Source of the DNA: Aporhodopirellula sallentina SM41
GTDB lineage: Bacteria; Planctomycetota; Planctomycetia; Pirellulales; Pirellulaceae
DNA: 64,000 nucleotides
Assembly (NCBI RefSeq): GCF_000346505.1
Contig: NZ_ANOH01000364.1
Coordinates: forward strand, 1-64,000
Direction: 5' to 3'
This document shows, one piece after another, positions 47,305 through 56,943 of the stretch. Positions within the stretch are counted from its first letter, which is position 1; every line of letters begins with the position of its first letter. The translations under genes and the position numbers were made by a program. Below the pieces are notes generated by a model. It made no database searches, was not told the DNA's origin, and saw only the letters and a program-made list of their open reading frames with translations.

Positions 47305-47644
47305 CCAAACCGATCGAACAAGGCATCATCGTCCATCAGCAAACACATTCAAAACGGTTCAGCGATAAAAACATCGCTGGACCGTTTTTCGTTTTCGTGC
47401 TCACGAAAACCATGCACTTTCGACTCCTTTCGTCAGCGATCCGGCGAGAGCCGCGACGTTCCCCACACCGCCGTTGGCACACCTGTTGCTAATGCGTCCT
47501 GTTGCCAATGCGTCTAGCGACGCGGTTTGCAATCGCAACACAGGTCGCCCGTTAAACGAAACCGATGCATCACCGTCAACCGACGCATCCAGATGCATAC
47601 CAATAACAAACATCAACTCTTATCAATTGATGGGGATAAACATA
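47305..47644. other. Intergenic region with terminator, before the glycosyltransferase operon
   Basis: 340 bases. It contains the terminator at 47351-47389 and then a region with three related copies of (A)TGCGTC-like sequence near 47490-47520. The frame of the first glycosyltransferase is open upstream, but that part has no family resemblance. No other gene is supported. Confidence 0.45.
47351..47389 (+). terminator. Rho-independent terminator
   Basis: 16-base arms at 47351-47366 and 47373-47388 with one G-U pair, a 6-base loop and a T-run, 47 bases after the stop of the 230-residue hypothetical gene. Confidence 0.88.
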
Positions 47645-48715
47645 ATGAAGATCGGCATTATAGGTCACTTGAAACACCCCATTGCCAAACCCCACGCAGG
47701 CGGCCTGGAGAGCTTCACAGACGCGTTCGTCCGACGTCTCGTCGATAAGGGACATGAAGTAACTCTATTCGCATCGGGAGACTCCGATTCGTCGCTTCCG
47801 CTGGCACCGATTGTGGAATCGTCCACGATTCCTGACAGTCTTCGTCGGCTCGGTCGCGTGCACTATGAGTGGGTCGAGAGTGTCGAAGACGAAGCCTACG
47901 AACAACTGATGAACAAACTCGGACAACATTCGTTTGATCTGATTCACAACCACTCCCTCAGCCCCATCCCGCTTCGCTTTGCGGGCCTCATCCCGACTCC
48001 CATGATCACCACGCTGCACGCCCCTCCACTCGAACGAATGGTCGGGGAACTGCAGGCACGTGGAGCCTTTCAATGCGGACGCTTCGTTAACATTTCGAAC
48101 GCGAACGCAAGGGCATGGAGCCCCCATATTCCAAACCAGTCCGTGATTCACAACGGCGTCGATACACGGTTTTGGAAACGCTGCGGCACCGACCGAGAGA
48201 AACGAGCAATCTGGTTCGGGCGTATCCTTCCCGACAAGGGAACACACATGGCAATCGACTCTGCAGCACTCGCGGGCCTACCGATCGACCTCGTCGGTCC
48301 GATCAGTGATGACGAGTACTTTCAATCTGCAATCGTCCCAAAACTGGGACCGAACGTGCGTTACCTCGGACATCAACGCCATGATGATCTGTGCCGACTC
48401 ATTGCCCGGTCCTCAGTCACCTTCGTGACACCTTGCTGGGACGAGCCATTCGGTCTCGTGGTGGTCGAATCACTTGCTTGCGGAACCCCGGTCGCGTGTT
48501 TCGAACGGGGGGCTATCCCGGAGATCGTCGACGATTCGGTCGGGCGAATCGCCTCTCCCGGCGACATCGCCGGACTCGCGAACGCTGCGAGTCAATGTTT
48601 GAAGCTATCCTCCACCCGATGCCGACAGGTCGCTCGGCAGCGGTTCAGTTTCGATCACATGATTGATTGCTACGAGGACATGTACCTGCGTCCTCAAGCA
48701 GGAGTTGCCGCATGA
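47645..48715 (+). CDS. GT4-family glycosyltransferase
   Basis: 356 residues from the ATG at 47645, nine bases after GGGGA. The N-terminal Rossmann half has KIGIIGHLKHPIAKPHAGGLE, the hinge shows VIHNGVDTRFW and WFGRILPDKGTHMAIDSA, and the sugar-nucleotide loop with two glutamates is EPFGLVVVESLACGTPV. A retaining enzyme that moves a sugar from a nucleotide donor. It is the first of three glycosyltransferase genes coupled by ATGA overlaps. The product could be an exported glycan, a glycolipid or a small glycoside; nothing in sequence decides. Confidence 0.93.
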   Translation: MKIGIIGHLKHPIAKPHAGGLESFTDAFVRRLVDKGHEVTLFASGDSDSSLPLAPIVESSTIPDSLRRLGRVHYEWVESVEDEAYEQLMNKLGQHSFDLIHNHSLSPIPLRFAGLIPTPMITTLHAPPLERMVGELQARGAFQCGRFVNISNANARAWSPHIPNQSVIHNGVDTRFWKRCGTDREKRAIWFGRILPDKGTHMAIDSAALAGLPIDLVGPISDDEYFQSAIVPKLGPNVRYLGHQRHDDLCRLIARSSVTFVTPCWDEPFGLVVVESLACGTPVACFERGAIPEIVDDSVGRIASPGDIAGLANAASQCLKLSSTRCRQVARQRFSFDHMIDCYEDMYLRPQAGVAA

Positions 48716-49824
48716 GCGTTCCACGCGTGGGCTTCTATGTCCACTACCACGGCAGAGGGCACAAGCATCGAACGGAAGCCATCTTGAAGCACCTCACCAT
48801 TCCCTCGTCGGTAGTCACCAGCCGGATCGATAAACTGCCTTGGTCCGGCCCGACACTTTCCGAAGTCATCGGCATCGAATGCGACAACGAGGGGCTCAAC
48901 GAAGAAGGCTTGGACTATGTGGCGGACGTACCGTCGCTGCACTTCGCCCCGCTGTGGTCACACAACATCACCGACCGTGTCGCCGCATACACTAAGTGGC
49001 TGGCGACTGCCAAACCGGATCTAATGGTTGTCGATGTTTCCGCCGAAATCTCTATGTTGACGCGATTAGCATCGGTACCTCAAATCGTAATGAGACAGCA
49101 TGGTGACCGTAGCGATCCGGCACACATCAACGCATACGCCGCTGCTCATTCATTGCTAGCTCCGTTTCCTGAGATGATGGAAGACTCCATCACGCCCGCG
49201 TGGATCAAACAGAAAACGGTCTACCTCGACGGGTTCTGTCGCCACACGAACACCACATCCTCGGATACGACAGACAAGCCGCTTTCTACCGAGCGTGAAC
49301 CGAACAACACGATCGCCTTCCTGTTTGGCCGTGGCGGCAGCGGTGACGTTCATTCGCGACTTCGTGACGCTGCCTTGGCACTACCGAGCCATCAAATCCT
49401 CGTGGTCGGAAAAGAGGCTAACGAAAGCAATCACCCATCGAACCTGCACTATCTCGGCTGGGTCGACAATGCCTCGGCCTACTGCCAGAGTGCCGACGTG
49501 GTGGTAACCGCCGCAGGCCACAACAGCGTCATGGAACTCGGCCATTCACGATGTAAATTCATCGCGATCGCCGAACCACGGCCCTTCGCAGAACAAATCC
49601 GAAAGGTTCAGATCCTACAGCGTGAAGAACTCGCCGTCGGATTGGAACAGTGGCCCACGCCTCACACTTGGCCTTCGCTCGTACAAAGCGCACTGAGCCT
49701 GGACACCTCGAAATGGGACCACGTGTTCCGCAACGATGGAGCGAAACAGGCGGCCAAACACATCGAACAGGTCGCCCTCTGGTCACACAACAAACGTCAT
49801 CATTCGGAAACCATCTCAATATGA
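48712..49824 (+). CDS. MurG-like (GT28) glycosyltransferase
   Basis: 370 residues from the ATG at 48712, which overlaps the previous stop by ATGA. The first half carries GFYVHYHGRGHKHRTEAILKHL, the glycine- and histidine-rich opening of GT1/GT28 enzymes. The second half has VTAAGHNSVMELGHSRCKFIAIAEPRPFAEQ, the donor-binding region of MurG and MGDG synthases. Transfer of a sugar to a lipid or to the product of the first enzyme is likely. It is not the cell-wall MurG in sequence. Confidence 0.85.
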   Translation: MSVPRVGFYVHYHGRGHKHRTEAILKHLTIPSSVVTSRIDKLPWSGPTLSEVIGIECDNEGLNEEGLDYVADVPSLHFAPLWSHNITDRVAAYTKWLATAKPDLMVVDVSAEISMLTRLASVPQIVMRQHGDRSDPAHINAYAAAHSLLAPFPEMMEDSITPAWIKQKTVYLDGFCRHTNTTSSDTTDKPLSTEREPNNTIAFLFGRGGSGDVHSRLRDAALALPSHQILVVGKEANESNHPSNLHYLGWVDNASAYCQSADVVVTAAGHNSVMELGHSRCKFIAIAEPRPFAEQIRKVQILQREELAVGLEQWPTPHTWPSLVQSALSLDTSKWDHVFRNDGAKQAAKHIEQVALWSHNKRHHSETISI

Positions 49825-50684
49825 TCATTCACGCGTTGACGATCGTTCGAGGACGTGAACTTCACCTGCAAAACCAGGCCCGAGGATGGATGCAGTCGGT
49901 TCGCAAACCGGATCGCTGGATCATCGTTGGCATGGACGAGGACATCATTCCACCCGACACGGGCGGAACGATCGACGTGATCACCGAGCGAGTCGACACG
50001 ATCAACGAATCGTTGCCTCTCGCGAAAGCTCGCAATCGTGCCGCCCAACTCAGCGACGCCGACGCGATGGTTTTCTTAGACGTCGATTGCATCCCATCGC
50101 CAAACATGCTGACCACGTTCGAAGATGCTATTGGTGAATCCGATCGATTGTGGATGGGCAGTCCTCGCTACCTTCCCGCAGGCGCGACGACCTCCGATTG
50201 GTCGATGCCGGAACTCCGAGAGAAGGCGATCGCCCACCCGTACCAACCGAGGCTAACCGAAGGTGAGTGGCAACCGTCGACCGAGTACGAAAAGTTTTGG
50301 TCGCTTTGCTTCGCCACCACGCCAGACACCTTCCAAACCATTGGTGGTTTCAGTGAGGATTTCGCGGGCTACGGCGGTGAAGACACCGACTTTGCCTTTG
50401 CCGCGCGCGAGGCCGGCGTCCCTTTCGGCTTCGCCGGAGCGATGGCCTACCATCAACACCACGCAGTGTGCAAACCGCCGCTGAATCATTTCGATGCGAT
50501 CATCCGCAACGCGATTCAGTTTCGAAGGCGATGGGACTGTTGGCCCATGGAATCGTGGCTAAACGCCTTCGCCCGCCACGGCTTGATTCGTTTCGACGCC
50601 GATTCGGATACGCTCGAGCTAATCCAGCGGCCCACCAACGAGCAGATCCAAAACGCGACCGTCATGACACCGGCCGGCTTTTAA
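49821..50684 (+). CDS. GT2-family glycosyltransferase (galactosyltransferase type)
   Basis: 287 residues from the ATG at 49821, overlapping the previous stop by ATGA; the frame is open further up inside the previous gene. The metal-binding DxD is in VFLDVDCIPSP at about residues 87-97, and GGFSEDFAGYGGEDTDFAFAAREAG (about 175-199) is the C-terminal domain of the GT7C/GT2 type. It transfers one sugar with inversion. The three genes together look like one dedicated pathway. Confidence 0.9.
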   Translation: MIIHALTIVRGRELHLQNQARGWMQSVRKPDRWIIVGMDEDIIPPDTGGTIDVITERVDTINESLPLAKARNRAAQLSDADAMVFLDVDCIPSPNMLTTFEDAIGESDRLWMGSPRYLPAGATTSDWSMPELREKAIAHPYQPRLTEGEWQPSTEYEKFWSLCFATTPDTFQTIGGFSEDFAGYGGEDTDFAFAAREAGVPFGFAGAMAYHQHHAVCKPPLNHFDAIIRNAIQFRRRWDCWPMESWLNAFARHGLIRFDADSDTLELIQRPTNEQIQNATVMTPAGF

Positions 50685-50801
50685 CGCAACGGTCCTCGCA
50701 GTGCTCGCGAGGGCTATCGAAGAGGTCGTTCTATCTCGGTCGATCACAATTTCGGTTCGCCAGGTTGCTGCAACCGCTTGAGCGATTGACCGCTCGACTG
50801 T

Positions 50802-51440
50802 TCACGCATTGATCACCGTTTGCGGGACCACAGGGTCGAGAGTCTCGACCTTTTCCCACACGTGTATCTGTAACGGAGGCACGTTCAACATCACCGTCTC
50901 CGTCGTTGGCGGCCCAAACAGCGGCCTCGCAAATTCGCAAACATCAGGTCGGAACTGATAGGCAATAAACCGTCCCCCGGGAGCGAGCGACTGATGGACC
51001 GATTGCATGATCCGCTTGGCAACGGGTTCCGGCAAAGCGCTAAACGGGATTCCCGAGACCATGACATCGACCGTCGCGATTCCCAGGTCTCTCAAGACAC
51101 CGCAAAGATCCTGTGCGTCGGCATGCTCAACGTGCAATCTGGGGTCGACGATCTCCGCCGCCGCTGCTGCTAACTCTTCAGTCTTTTCAATCGCAACCAA
51201 GCGTCCACCGGTCGACAACTGCTCGAGCAACCCGAGCGTGGTGCCACCCGCGCCCGGCCCGAGTTCCACGATCGTGTCGGCCTGCCGAACACAATCGCGA
51301 TCGGAGATAGCCTGAGTCAAGTAAGGCGAACTCGGACAAACCGTCGCTACCTGAGCCGGATTCCTCATCCAGGCTCGTAGCACCCAACCGGCACGCCGGA
51401 GATACGACAGCGAATTCGGACGCGTTACAGCATATGACAT
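50802..51440 (-). CDS. pmtA: Phospholipid N-methyltransferase (PmtA-like)
   Basis: 212 residues. The N-terminus AWMRNPAQVATVCPSSPYLTQAI is the conserved entry of the PmtA group, and VELGPGAGGTTLGLLEQL at about 58-75 is the SAM-binding loop. SGIPFSALPEPVAKRIM and AYQFRPDVCEFARPLFG follow. Members methylate phosphatidylethanolamine to phosphatidylcholine, using SAM three times; rRNA adenine methyltransferases share the fold but not the N-terminus. It sits near the phosphatidylcholine synthase, which makes the same lipid by another route. Confidence 0.75.
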   Translation of the reverse strand: MSYAVTRPNSLSYLRRAGWVLRAWMRNPAQVATVCPSSPYLTQAISDRDCVRQADTIVELGPGAGGTTLGLLEQLSTGGRLVAIEKTEELAAAAAEIVDPRLHVEHADAQDLCGVLRDLGIATVDVMVSGIPFSALPEPVAKRIMQSVHQSLAPGGRFIAYQFRPDVCEFARPLFGPPTTETVMLNVPPLQIHVWEKVETLDPVVPQTVINA

Positions 51441-51605
51441 TGTTCAAACCCTCAGATCTTCTTTTCTACAACACAACAGCGACTAAAAAACAATCGATTC
51501 ACAACACACTCTGAAACGTCGTTCAACAAACTACTGGGATGACCACGAAAGCCGGACACTCCGACACCGCACGCCCCAGTAGCCATGAACACGACAACCA
51601 ATGGC

Positions 51606-52463
51606 TTACTCGACATTGAAGCGACGAAAACGAGCCATCAGAAACATATGCACTGCGTAGCACATCAACCCGAAGCCGGTGATCCCCAGCAATACTTTCC
51701 CGTACGACTGCGACGCGATCATTGCCAGAGCATCGCTCATCCCTGCGATCTCACCGTCAGACGTTCCACGGTACGCCGATGCGACCACGAATCCACCGAT
51801 GATTGCAAACGCGACCGCTCGAGTACTGAGTCCTATACGCCCAACATTCAAAGCCGCCTTCCGAGCCGTTTCACTCATTTCCGCGAGCCGATACTTCGTC
51901 ATGAAGCTCGCAAGATACGCTTTGTAGATGAAGTAGCCTGCCACACCAATCGTGACCCCACCCGCGATCCCCAAAACAACGCGGCCCCATGTCGATTCGA
52001 GCAAGAAAGCACCGGACGAACCTCCCGAACCGCCACCAAAACCCAACGCGCGACTGCCGGCAAAACAACCTAGCGACAGGTAGGCGATGCCGCTGACCGC
52101 GTATCCGATGCGTTTGCAGATACCTTTGGCCTCATTGCCCGCACCCTCGGTGTCTTTGGCCGCTTGAGTCCATCTCCACGCGGTGTAGCCGATCAAACCG
52201 ATTGCCACGATCCCCAGAAGGATTCTACCGAAGGGCTGCTGCCCGATTTCCTTGATCGCTTCGCGCGAACCGGAGATCTCGCCTCCCGCACCGATAGCCA
52301 ACTTGAACGCGAGAAACCCAATTATGAAATACACAACACCTTTCGCAACATGCCCGGCACGCCCCAGGGATTCAATCCATGAAGGAACCTTGGGCAATGA
52401 TCTCGTCTTAAATCCATGCCATGTTACGCTGTGCTTGTTCGTCCCGGCCTGAGTGGTCGCCAT
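51606..52463 (-). CDS. DUF1206 membrane protein
   Basis: 285 residues from the ATG at 52463, with GAGGA seven bases before it. Three internal repeats of about 75 residues each contain two membrane helices (LGRAGHVAKGVVYFIIGFLAFK, IGYAVSGIAYLSLGCFAGSRAL and VGRIGLSTRAVAFAIIGGFVV start them). This is the DUF1206 triple repeat. The function is unknown. It lies between the two phosphatidylcholine genes on the same strand. Confidence 0.92.
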   Translation of the reverse strand: MATTQAGTNKHSVTWHGFKTRSLPKVPSWIESLGRAGHVAKGVVYFIIGFLAFKLAIGAGGEISGSREAIKEIGQQPFGRILLGIVAIGLIGYTAWRWTQAAKDTEGAGNEAKGICKRIGYAVSGIAYLSLGCFAGSRALGFGGGSGGSSGAFLLESTWGRVVLGIAGGVTIGVAGYFIYKAYLASFMTKYRLAEMSETARKAALNVGRIGLSTRAVAFAIIGGFVVASAYRGTSDGEIAGMSDALAMIASQSYGKVLLGITGFGLMCYAVHMFLMARFRRFNVE

Positions 52464-52722
52464 CCTTATATCCTCGTGAACGTTGTTAAATCTATTAAAT
52501 GCCACGGTATGAATAACGCGTCGTTACGTTCACGTGTTCTTCGCAACTCTCATGCCATGAGTCATTCCTGAGAGGTGGACAGACCGCCTGACCGGGGTCT
52601 TATGGAATTAAGAGACAATTCATCAGTCGATGGCGTTGGGCGAGCTTCCCATGGGAAAAGCGGGGCGCCCCTTTGATTAGTTGTTTTATTCAGACCAAAG
52701 CTGCCGGGGAACGGGCTCGGAA

Positions 52723-53559
52723 TCATCGCAATCCCCTCACATGAGCAATCGACGCCCACACGTAGAACATCGGATAGAGCAGTGAAACGAGGACCAAACC
52801 GAGAGGGCTGTTCGGATAATCCCAAAACAGAATGGCGACGAGGCAACCGGTCCAGATGAGACCGCCCCAGAAGACCGGACGCCACCAACGCAAAGGTGCG
52901 AGATTCGGGTAAATCACCCAGACCGGCAGCACAGTCATGATGCTCAACCCCCACAACGTGATCGCGGTCACCCATGGGCTCCACTGCGTACTGAATACGC
53001 CGGCATAGATTGCATACAAGTTCCAGTACGACGGAAAGCCGCGAAACAAGCCGCGAGACTCGTCCTTCGCCTCGCGATGAGCGAACCCAAGCAAACTCGC
53101 GCCCATCGCAAACATCACTGAACCACCGAACCCCGCCGGCATCCACCCCATTCTCCAAATCAGCATCAGCGGAATGAACGCGAAGGTGAGATAGTCCAGT
53201 AAATCGTCAATGACGCGGCCATCGATCGATGGTGCGTACCTCTTCACTTCGAATCGCCGCGCCAAAGGTCCGTCAATCGAATCAATGAGCGTCGTCAGCA
53301 TTAGGTACGCGAAGACCAACCGCGGATCACATTGCGGACGAGAAAGTTCGTGCATCGCCAACGCGGCGGGCACAATTCCCGATGCGGTCAACAAGTGCAC
53401 GAGGTAGGCAGATAGCGAGGCGAGGCGAGGCCGCTTCGTAGAGTGACCCGCATGACGATCGCTTTTTCGGTCGAACTGTCGAGGCGGATTCACGTTAGGC
53501 ACCGCAACGTTCGTATGCGATTCGCTTGGTGGAGTAGAGGACGGGTCAGCGAGATTCAC
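52723..53559 (-). CDS. pcs: Phosphatidylcholine synthase-like CDP-alcohol phosphatidyltransferase
   Basis: 278 residues from a GTG at 53559, eight bases after AAAGGA; a TTG eight codons upstream lacks a ribosome site. A disordered leader (about 45 residues) precedes YLVHLLTASGIVPAAL, and then the CDP-alcohol motif runs DSIDGPLARRF to VIDDLLDY with all conserved D, G, A, R positions. LFRGFPSYWNLYAIY matches the Sinorhizobium Pcs pattern as I recall it. The enzyme would join CDP-diacylglycerol and choline. About seven membrane segments follow from the hydrophobic profile. Confidence 0.8.
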   Translation of the reverse strand: MNLADPSSTPPSESHTNVAVPNVNPPRQFDRKSDRHAGHSTKRPRLASLSAYLVHLLTASGIVPAALAMHELSRPQCDPRLVFAYLMLTTLIDSIDGPLARRFEVKRYAPSIDGRVIDDLLDYLTFAFIPLMLIWRMGWMPAGFGGSVMFAMGASLLGFAHREAKDESRGLFRGFPSYWNLYAIYAGVFSTQWSPWVTAITLWGLSIMTVLPVWVIYPNLAPLRWWRPVFWGGLIWTGCLVAILFWDYPNSPLGLVLVSLLYPMFYVWASIAHVRGLR

Positions 53560-53585
53560 AAAGATGTTCCTTTGGTCATGCAAAA

Positions 53586-53612
53586 AACCTCGCCGGGCTG
53601 ACCGGCGAGGTT
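53586..53612 (-). terminator. Rho-independent terminator of the DUF11 gene
   Basis: A perfect 11-base stem (53586-53596 with 53602-53612) and a 5-base loop. Read on the minus strand it is followed by TTTTTT, 55 bases after the stop of the DUF11 gene. Confidence 0.92.
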
Positions 53613-53666
53613 AGAAAATTGTAGTGATCCACGTTGATCATTTGCGATTGATCACCGCAAACGTGG

Positions 53667-55400
53667 TTACTTTTTCTGCGATGCAAATAGACGCGTCGGC
53701 TCTTCACCGGTCACTTTATTTTGCAACATTTTGCTCGTCAGCGAGGCCTCGAAACGAACATTGCCGGTACCCGTCGGTTCTGCGGTCACGGTGTACTCAA
53801 CACGTTCACCCGGTTCCATCGTCTTGATCGGCTTGAACTTGATTTCATTGCCTTCGCTTTGCGAATCAGTTGGCCCATCGGCGGACTTGAACTTGAGGTT
53901 CTTCGGCAACATAGCAACCAACTGAACGTTCTGGTCGGGGGCATCGCCTTCGTTCCAAACCTGGATGATGTACTCGACGTTACCGTCTTGCTTCACAGGG
54001 TCTTCGGCGTCCACCACAGCGAGTTGCAATGCGGGCAAACGAACGACCTCGGCAGTAGCCATCGAGGTTGCGGTAGTTTTCGCAGTCGACTTTTCTTGGT
54101 CTTCTGCCGCGTCCACGGTACAAACGTGACGTGCACGCACCTTCGTAGCGACCTTATCGAGATTGTCGGTACGGATCGCGTAGGTAAACTCAGCAGCCTG
54201 TCCCGCTTCCAAACGATCGATTACAAACGACTCGGTTTGCATCTCCATCTTGTTATTGTCTCGCGAGTCGGATTTCTGGCTATCCGCGGTTTGATTATCG
54301 CTCGCAGGAGTCGGTTCACCCGACTGACCACCCTGCGCGTTATTCCCTTGGTGCTGCTGCGTCTTGTAGTCGCTCATGTCAGCCAAATTAGCCTTTGCGG
54401 GCCACTCGACAGTAACGTTCACCGACTCCGCAGCCGCATTGCCTGTATTGGCGATGGTGGCAGTGAAAGTCACCAAATCGTCTGCGTAGACGCGTTCGGC
54501 TCCGTCGACCTGAACCATCAAGTCAGCAGCAATCACTTCGGTTGCGGTTTCTTTGCTGCGACTCTTCAACTCACTACCGTCAGCCTTAGCAACAGCGCGG
54601 CTGCGAAACGTTCCGGACTTGCGAGCATAAACACGTGCAACAAATTCACGTGTCTCACCGGCGGCGAGTCCATCAACGGGGAAGGATAGTTCACTTTCAC
54701 CGTCAATCGTTGCGAGCCCATCGCCGAGCGAGTCGGTGATTTCGAACTTCCCAACGTCGCCACTTCCGGCGTTCTTCACTTTGTAATTCAGCTCAATCAC
54801 GTTGCAACGGTTGGCTTTCTTGGGAGCCATCTTGGTCAACTCCAACTCCGGCTTGACGATTTGGCTCGTCAAACAGATCGCAGGGGTGTAGCTGACAACT
54901 TCCAAACAACTTCGCAGCTCTCCCTCTTCATCACCCGAAGCCTGGATGGTGAACTCTCGACGTTCACCGGGCTTTAGCGTGTCGATCTTCATTACCTTAT
55001 CGCTCGACTGCGACTGGTTACCTTGATCCTGGTTGCTCGAACCTGAGTCCGACTGCTGTTTTTGTGACTTCTGATCCTGACTCGACGAGGATTCATCACT
55101 TTGTTTTGTATCTTCTTGTTTGCCGTTCACCGAAACGGATTCGATTTGAAAACCTTTCGCGCGACGCTGCTTGAGCTTGATGTCGTGCAAAACCGTTTGG
55201 TCGGACGCGTTGGTCACTTCGACGGTGTACGTGAACTGTTCACCGACTCGCGCCGATTCGGGCATATCCGCTTTGATCATCAGCAAACCGCCACCGGTTT
55301 GCATCGTAGTCTGGGCGGTGGCAACACCGACACTCGACATCATGAACACCAACGTGGTGCATGCTACTAGTCGTAGGGAACGACGGAAATTCAATGGCAT
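53667..55400 (-). CDS. Secreted DUF11-repeat envelope protein
   Basis: 577 residues with a signal peptide at about 7-30 (VACTTLVFMMSSVGVATA). At least four beta-sandwich repeats resemble DUF11 (RVGEQFTYTVEVTNASDQTVLHD; NVIELNYKVKNAGSGDVGKFEITD; ADDLVTFTATIANTGNAAAESVNV; NVEYIIQVWNEGDAPDQNVQLVAMLP). Two Ser/Gln/Asp-rich linkers (about 98-130 and 345-380) separate them. DUF11 proteins form the surface layer of chlamydiae (OmcB) and appear in planctomycete walls; a structural envelope role is inferred. Only four mature cysteines are present. Confidence 0.88.
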   Translation of the reverse strand: MPLNFRRSLRLVACTTLVFMMSSVGVATAQTTMQTGGGLLMIKADMPESARVGEQFTYTVEVTNASDQTVLHDIKLKQRRAKGFQIESVSVNGKQEDTKQSDESSSSQDQKSQKQQSDSGSSNQDQGNQSQSSDKVMKIDTLKPGERREFTIQASGDEEGELRSCLEVVSYTPAICLTSQIVKPELELTKMAPKKANRCNVIELNYKVKNAGSGDVGKFEITDSLGDGLATIDGESELSFPVDGLAAGETREFVARVYARKSGTFRSRAVAKADGSELKSRSKETATEVIAADLMVQVDGAERVYADDLVTFTATIANTGNAAAESVNVTVEWPAKANLADMSDYKTQQHQGNNAQGGQSGEPTPASDNQTADSQKSDSRDNNKMEMQTESFVIDRLEAGQAAEFTYAIRTDNLDKVATKVRARHVCTVDAAEDQEKSTAKTTATSMATAEVVRLPALQLAVVDAEDPVKQDGNVEYIIQVWNEGDAPDQNVQLVAMLPKNLKFKSADGPTDSQSEGNEIKFKPIKTMEPGERVEYTVTAEPTGTGNVRFEASLTSKMLQNKVTGEEPTRLFASQKK

Positions 55401-55520
55401 TGTGTACTCCTCAATGCGTTGTGAAACGTAAAATCAATGGAACGGCAACCCGCCGTTCATTGCCTCTCGTGTTCGCAACGTTCATGCCAAGTCATTCAAT
55501 CCGTGGAACCTTCACAAGAG

Positions 55521-56771
55521 TTAAACCGTTTCGGCAATCGGTTCATCTTCCTTGACGGGTTCGCAATCATCGCCAGGACGACAAGGGTATTCACCGAGCA
55601 CCACCGCGATCGGGTACGTTTCATCAAACCGAGCAAACACTTGCCGCATGACGATCAACAAAGGCACAGACAACAAAACGCCAGGAAGCCCCCACATGAA
55701 TCCCCAAAACGCGACGGCCACCAACACAACCAGGCTGCCTACCTTTAACGTTCGCCCGAGGATTGCTGGCGTGACAAACTGACCTTCCACCGCCGTGGTC
55801 GCCCAGAACGCAACCGCCGTCAAAAGAGCCCGGCCGAATGAATCAAACTCGGTTCCGGCTGCCACTAGAACGATCGCGGTGCCGGCTATCGGACCAAGGT
55901 ATGGCACAAAATTGAACAACGTCGCCATCGCTCCCCAAAGATAAGGTGTTGGCATTCCCACGGCCCACATCACCAACGTGACGGCAACGCCGAGCCCGAT
56001 GTTGATCATCGTAATCTGACCGAGATACGTGCCCACGCTGTTTTGAATCTCTGCCAGGGTTTGCAGAACCTTCTTGCGACGGCCTCCGTCAGGAAGGACG
56101 TTCAGTATGCGATTGAGAACGTCATCACCATTGGTCAGCATGAAGAACGTCAACACGCCGATCGCGGCGATGAACGCGAGCACGTGTCCGGTTTGGTTGA
56201 TCAGATACGAAGGATCGATGATGCTCGGCTTCTCAACCGACACGGTGACCTCCGTGGTGTCATCACGCACTCCTGCCGTCGCCTTGCTGAGCTGCGTTTC
56301 GGCACGCTCCACGGTCGCCAATGGCTCCGCAACCTGGTCCACTTTTTCACGCAACCGGTTGACGCTCTCAGGAGCCTCGGCGAGCCATGTTTGCAGCGGA
56401 CCGTACAATACGGTGGCAACCACCGCAGTCATTGTGAAGAAGGCAAAGATCACGATGGCGGTGGCAGCCACCTGACTCAAACCCAACCCGCACAACCGAG
56501 CGACGATCGGCCGAAGTGTCAAATAAGCGATCAATGCGATCGCGAGAGGGACAAACAGATTGCTCGCCACGTAGAGCACACCCAGCAACAGAATCACGGC
56601 GATGCAGATCACCCAGGGTGAGGTTGACGCCGTGAGCGCGTGATAATTCCGCCATTCCGCGTCCGACTCAGGGTTAGAATCGTATCGCAGACGTGCTTGT
56701 CTCGGTGGAACAGCTTGTCTCGGCTGGACAGTTTGCTTTGGTTGAAAAGGGCGTTCCCGCGTCGTAGCCAT
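55521..56771 (-). CDS. AI-2E (PerM)-family membrane transporter
   Basis: 416 residues. Two N-terminal helix pairs (ASTSPWVICIAVILLLGVLYVA, LFVPLAIALIAYLTLRPI, AATAIVIFAFFTMTAVVATVLY), a soluble loop at about 145-205, then the conserved GQITMINIGLGVAVTLVMWAVGMPTPYLWGAMATLFNFVPYLGPIAGT, with the family E-to-P-Y-L-G motif, and a C-terminal VTPAILGRTLKV/LLSVPLLI part. The family includes TqsA and PerM; most members have no proven substrate. A proline/glutamine-rich leader of 30 residues is unusual. It is divergent from the EEP-fold gene. Confidence 0.9.
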   Translation of the reverse strand: MATTRERPFQPKQTVQPRQAVPPRQARLRYDSNPESDAEWRNYHALTASTSPWVICIAVILLLGVLYVASNLFVPLAIALIAYLTLRPIVARLCGLGLSQVAATAIVIFAFFTMTAVVATVLYGPLQTWLAEAPESVNRLREKVDQVAEPLATVERAETQLSKATAGVRDDTTEVTVSVEKPSIIDPSYLINQTGHVLAFIAAIGVLTFFMLTNGDDVLNRILNVLPDGGRRKKVLQTLAEIQNSVGTYLGQITMINIGLGVAVTLVMWAVGMPTPYLWGAMATLFNFVPYLGPIAGTAIVLVAAGTEFDSFGRALLTAVAFWATTAVEGQFVTPAILGRTLKVGSLVVLVAVAFWGFMWGLPGVLLSVPLLIVMRQVFARFDETYPIAVVLGEYPCRPGDDCEPVKEDEPIAETV

Positions 56772-56943
56772 TGATCGATCACCTTGATTCGCAGTGTTTC
56801 CGGCTCGGCGTGATGAACGCCAGTTTAAAGCTCACAACTCCTCGGGACGTGAACCTCCCGCGAAACAACGCAAACCTCGTTCCGGCGCAGATCTTGCACC
56901 CTTCGTCCAGTTGGTCCGGTTTGCAATATCTACAAGGACAACC

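Noticed and set aside
52562-53158. 198-codon frame antisense or offset within the phosphatidylcholine synthase gene
   Set aside because: It lies in a different frame over a convincing membrane enzyme and shows no family.
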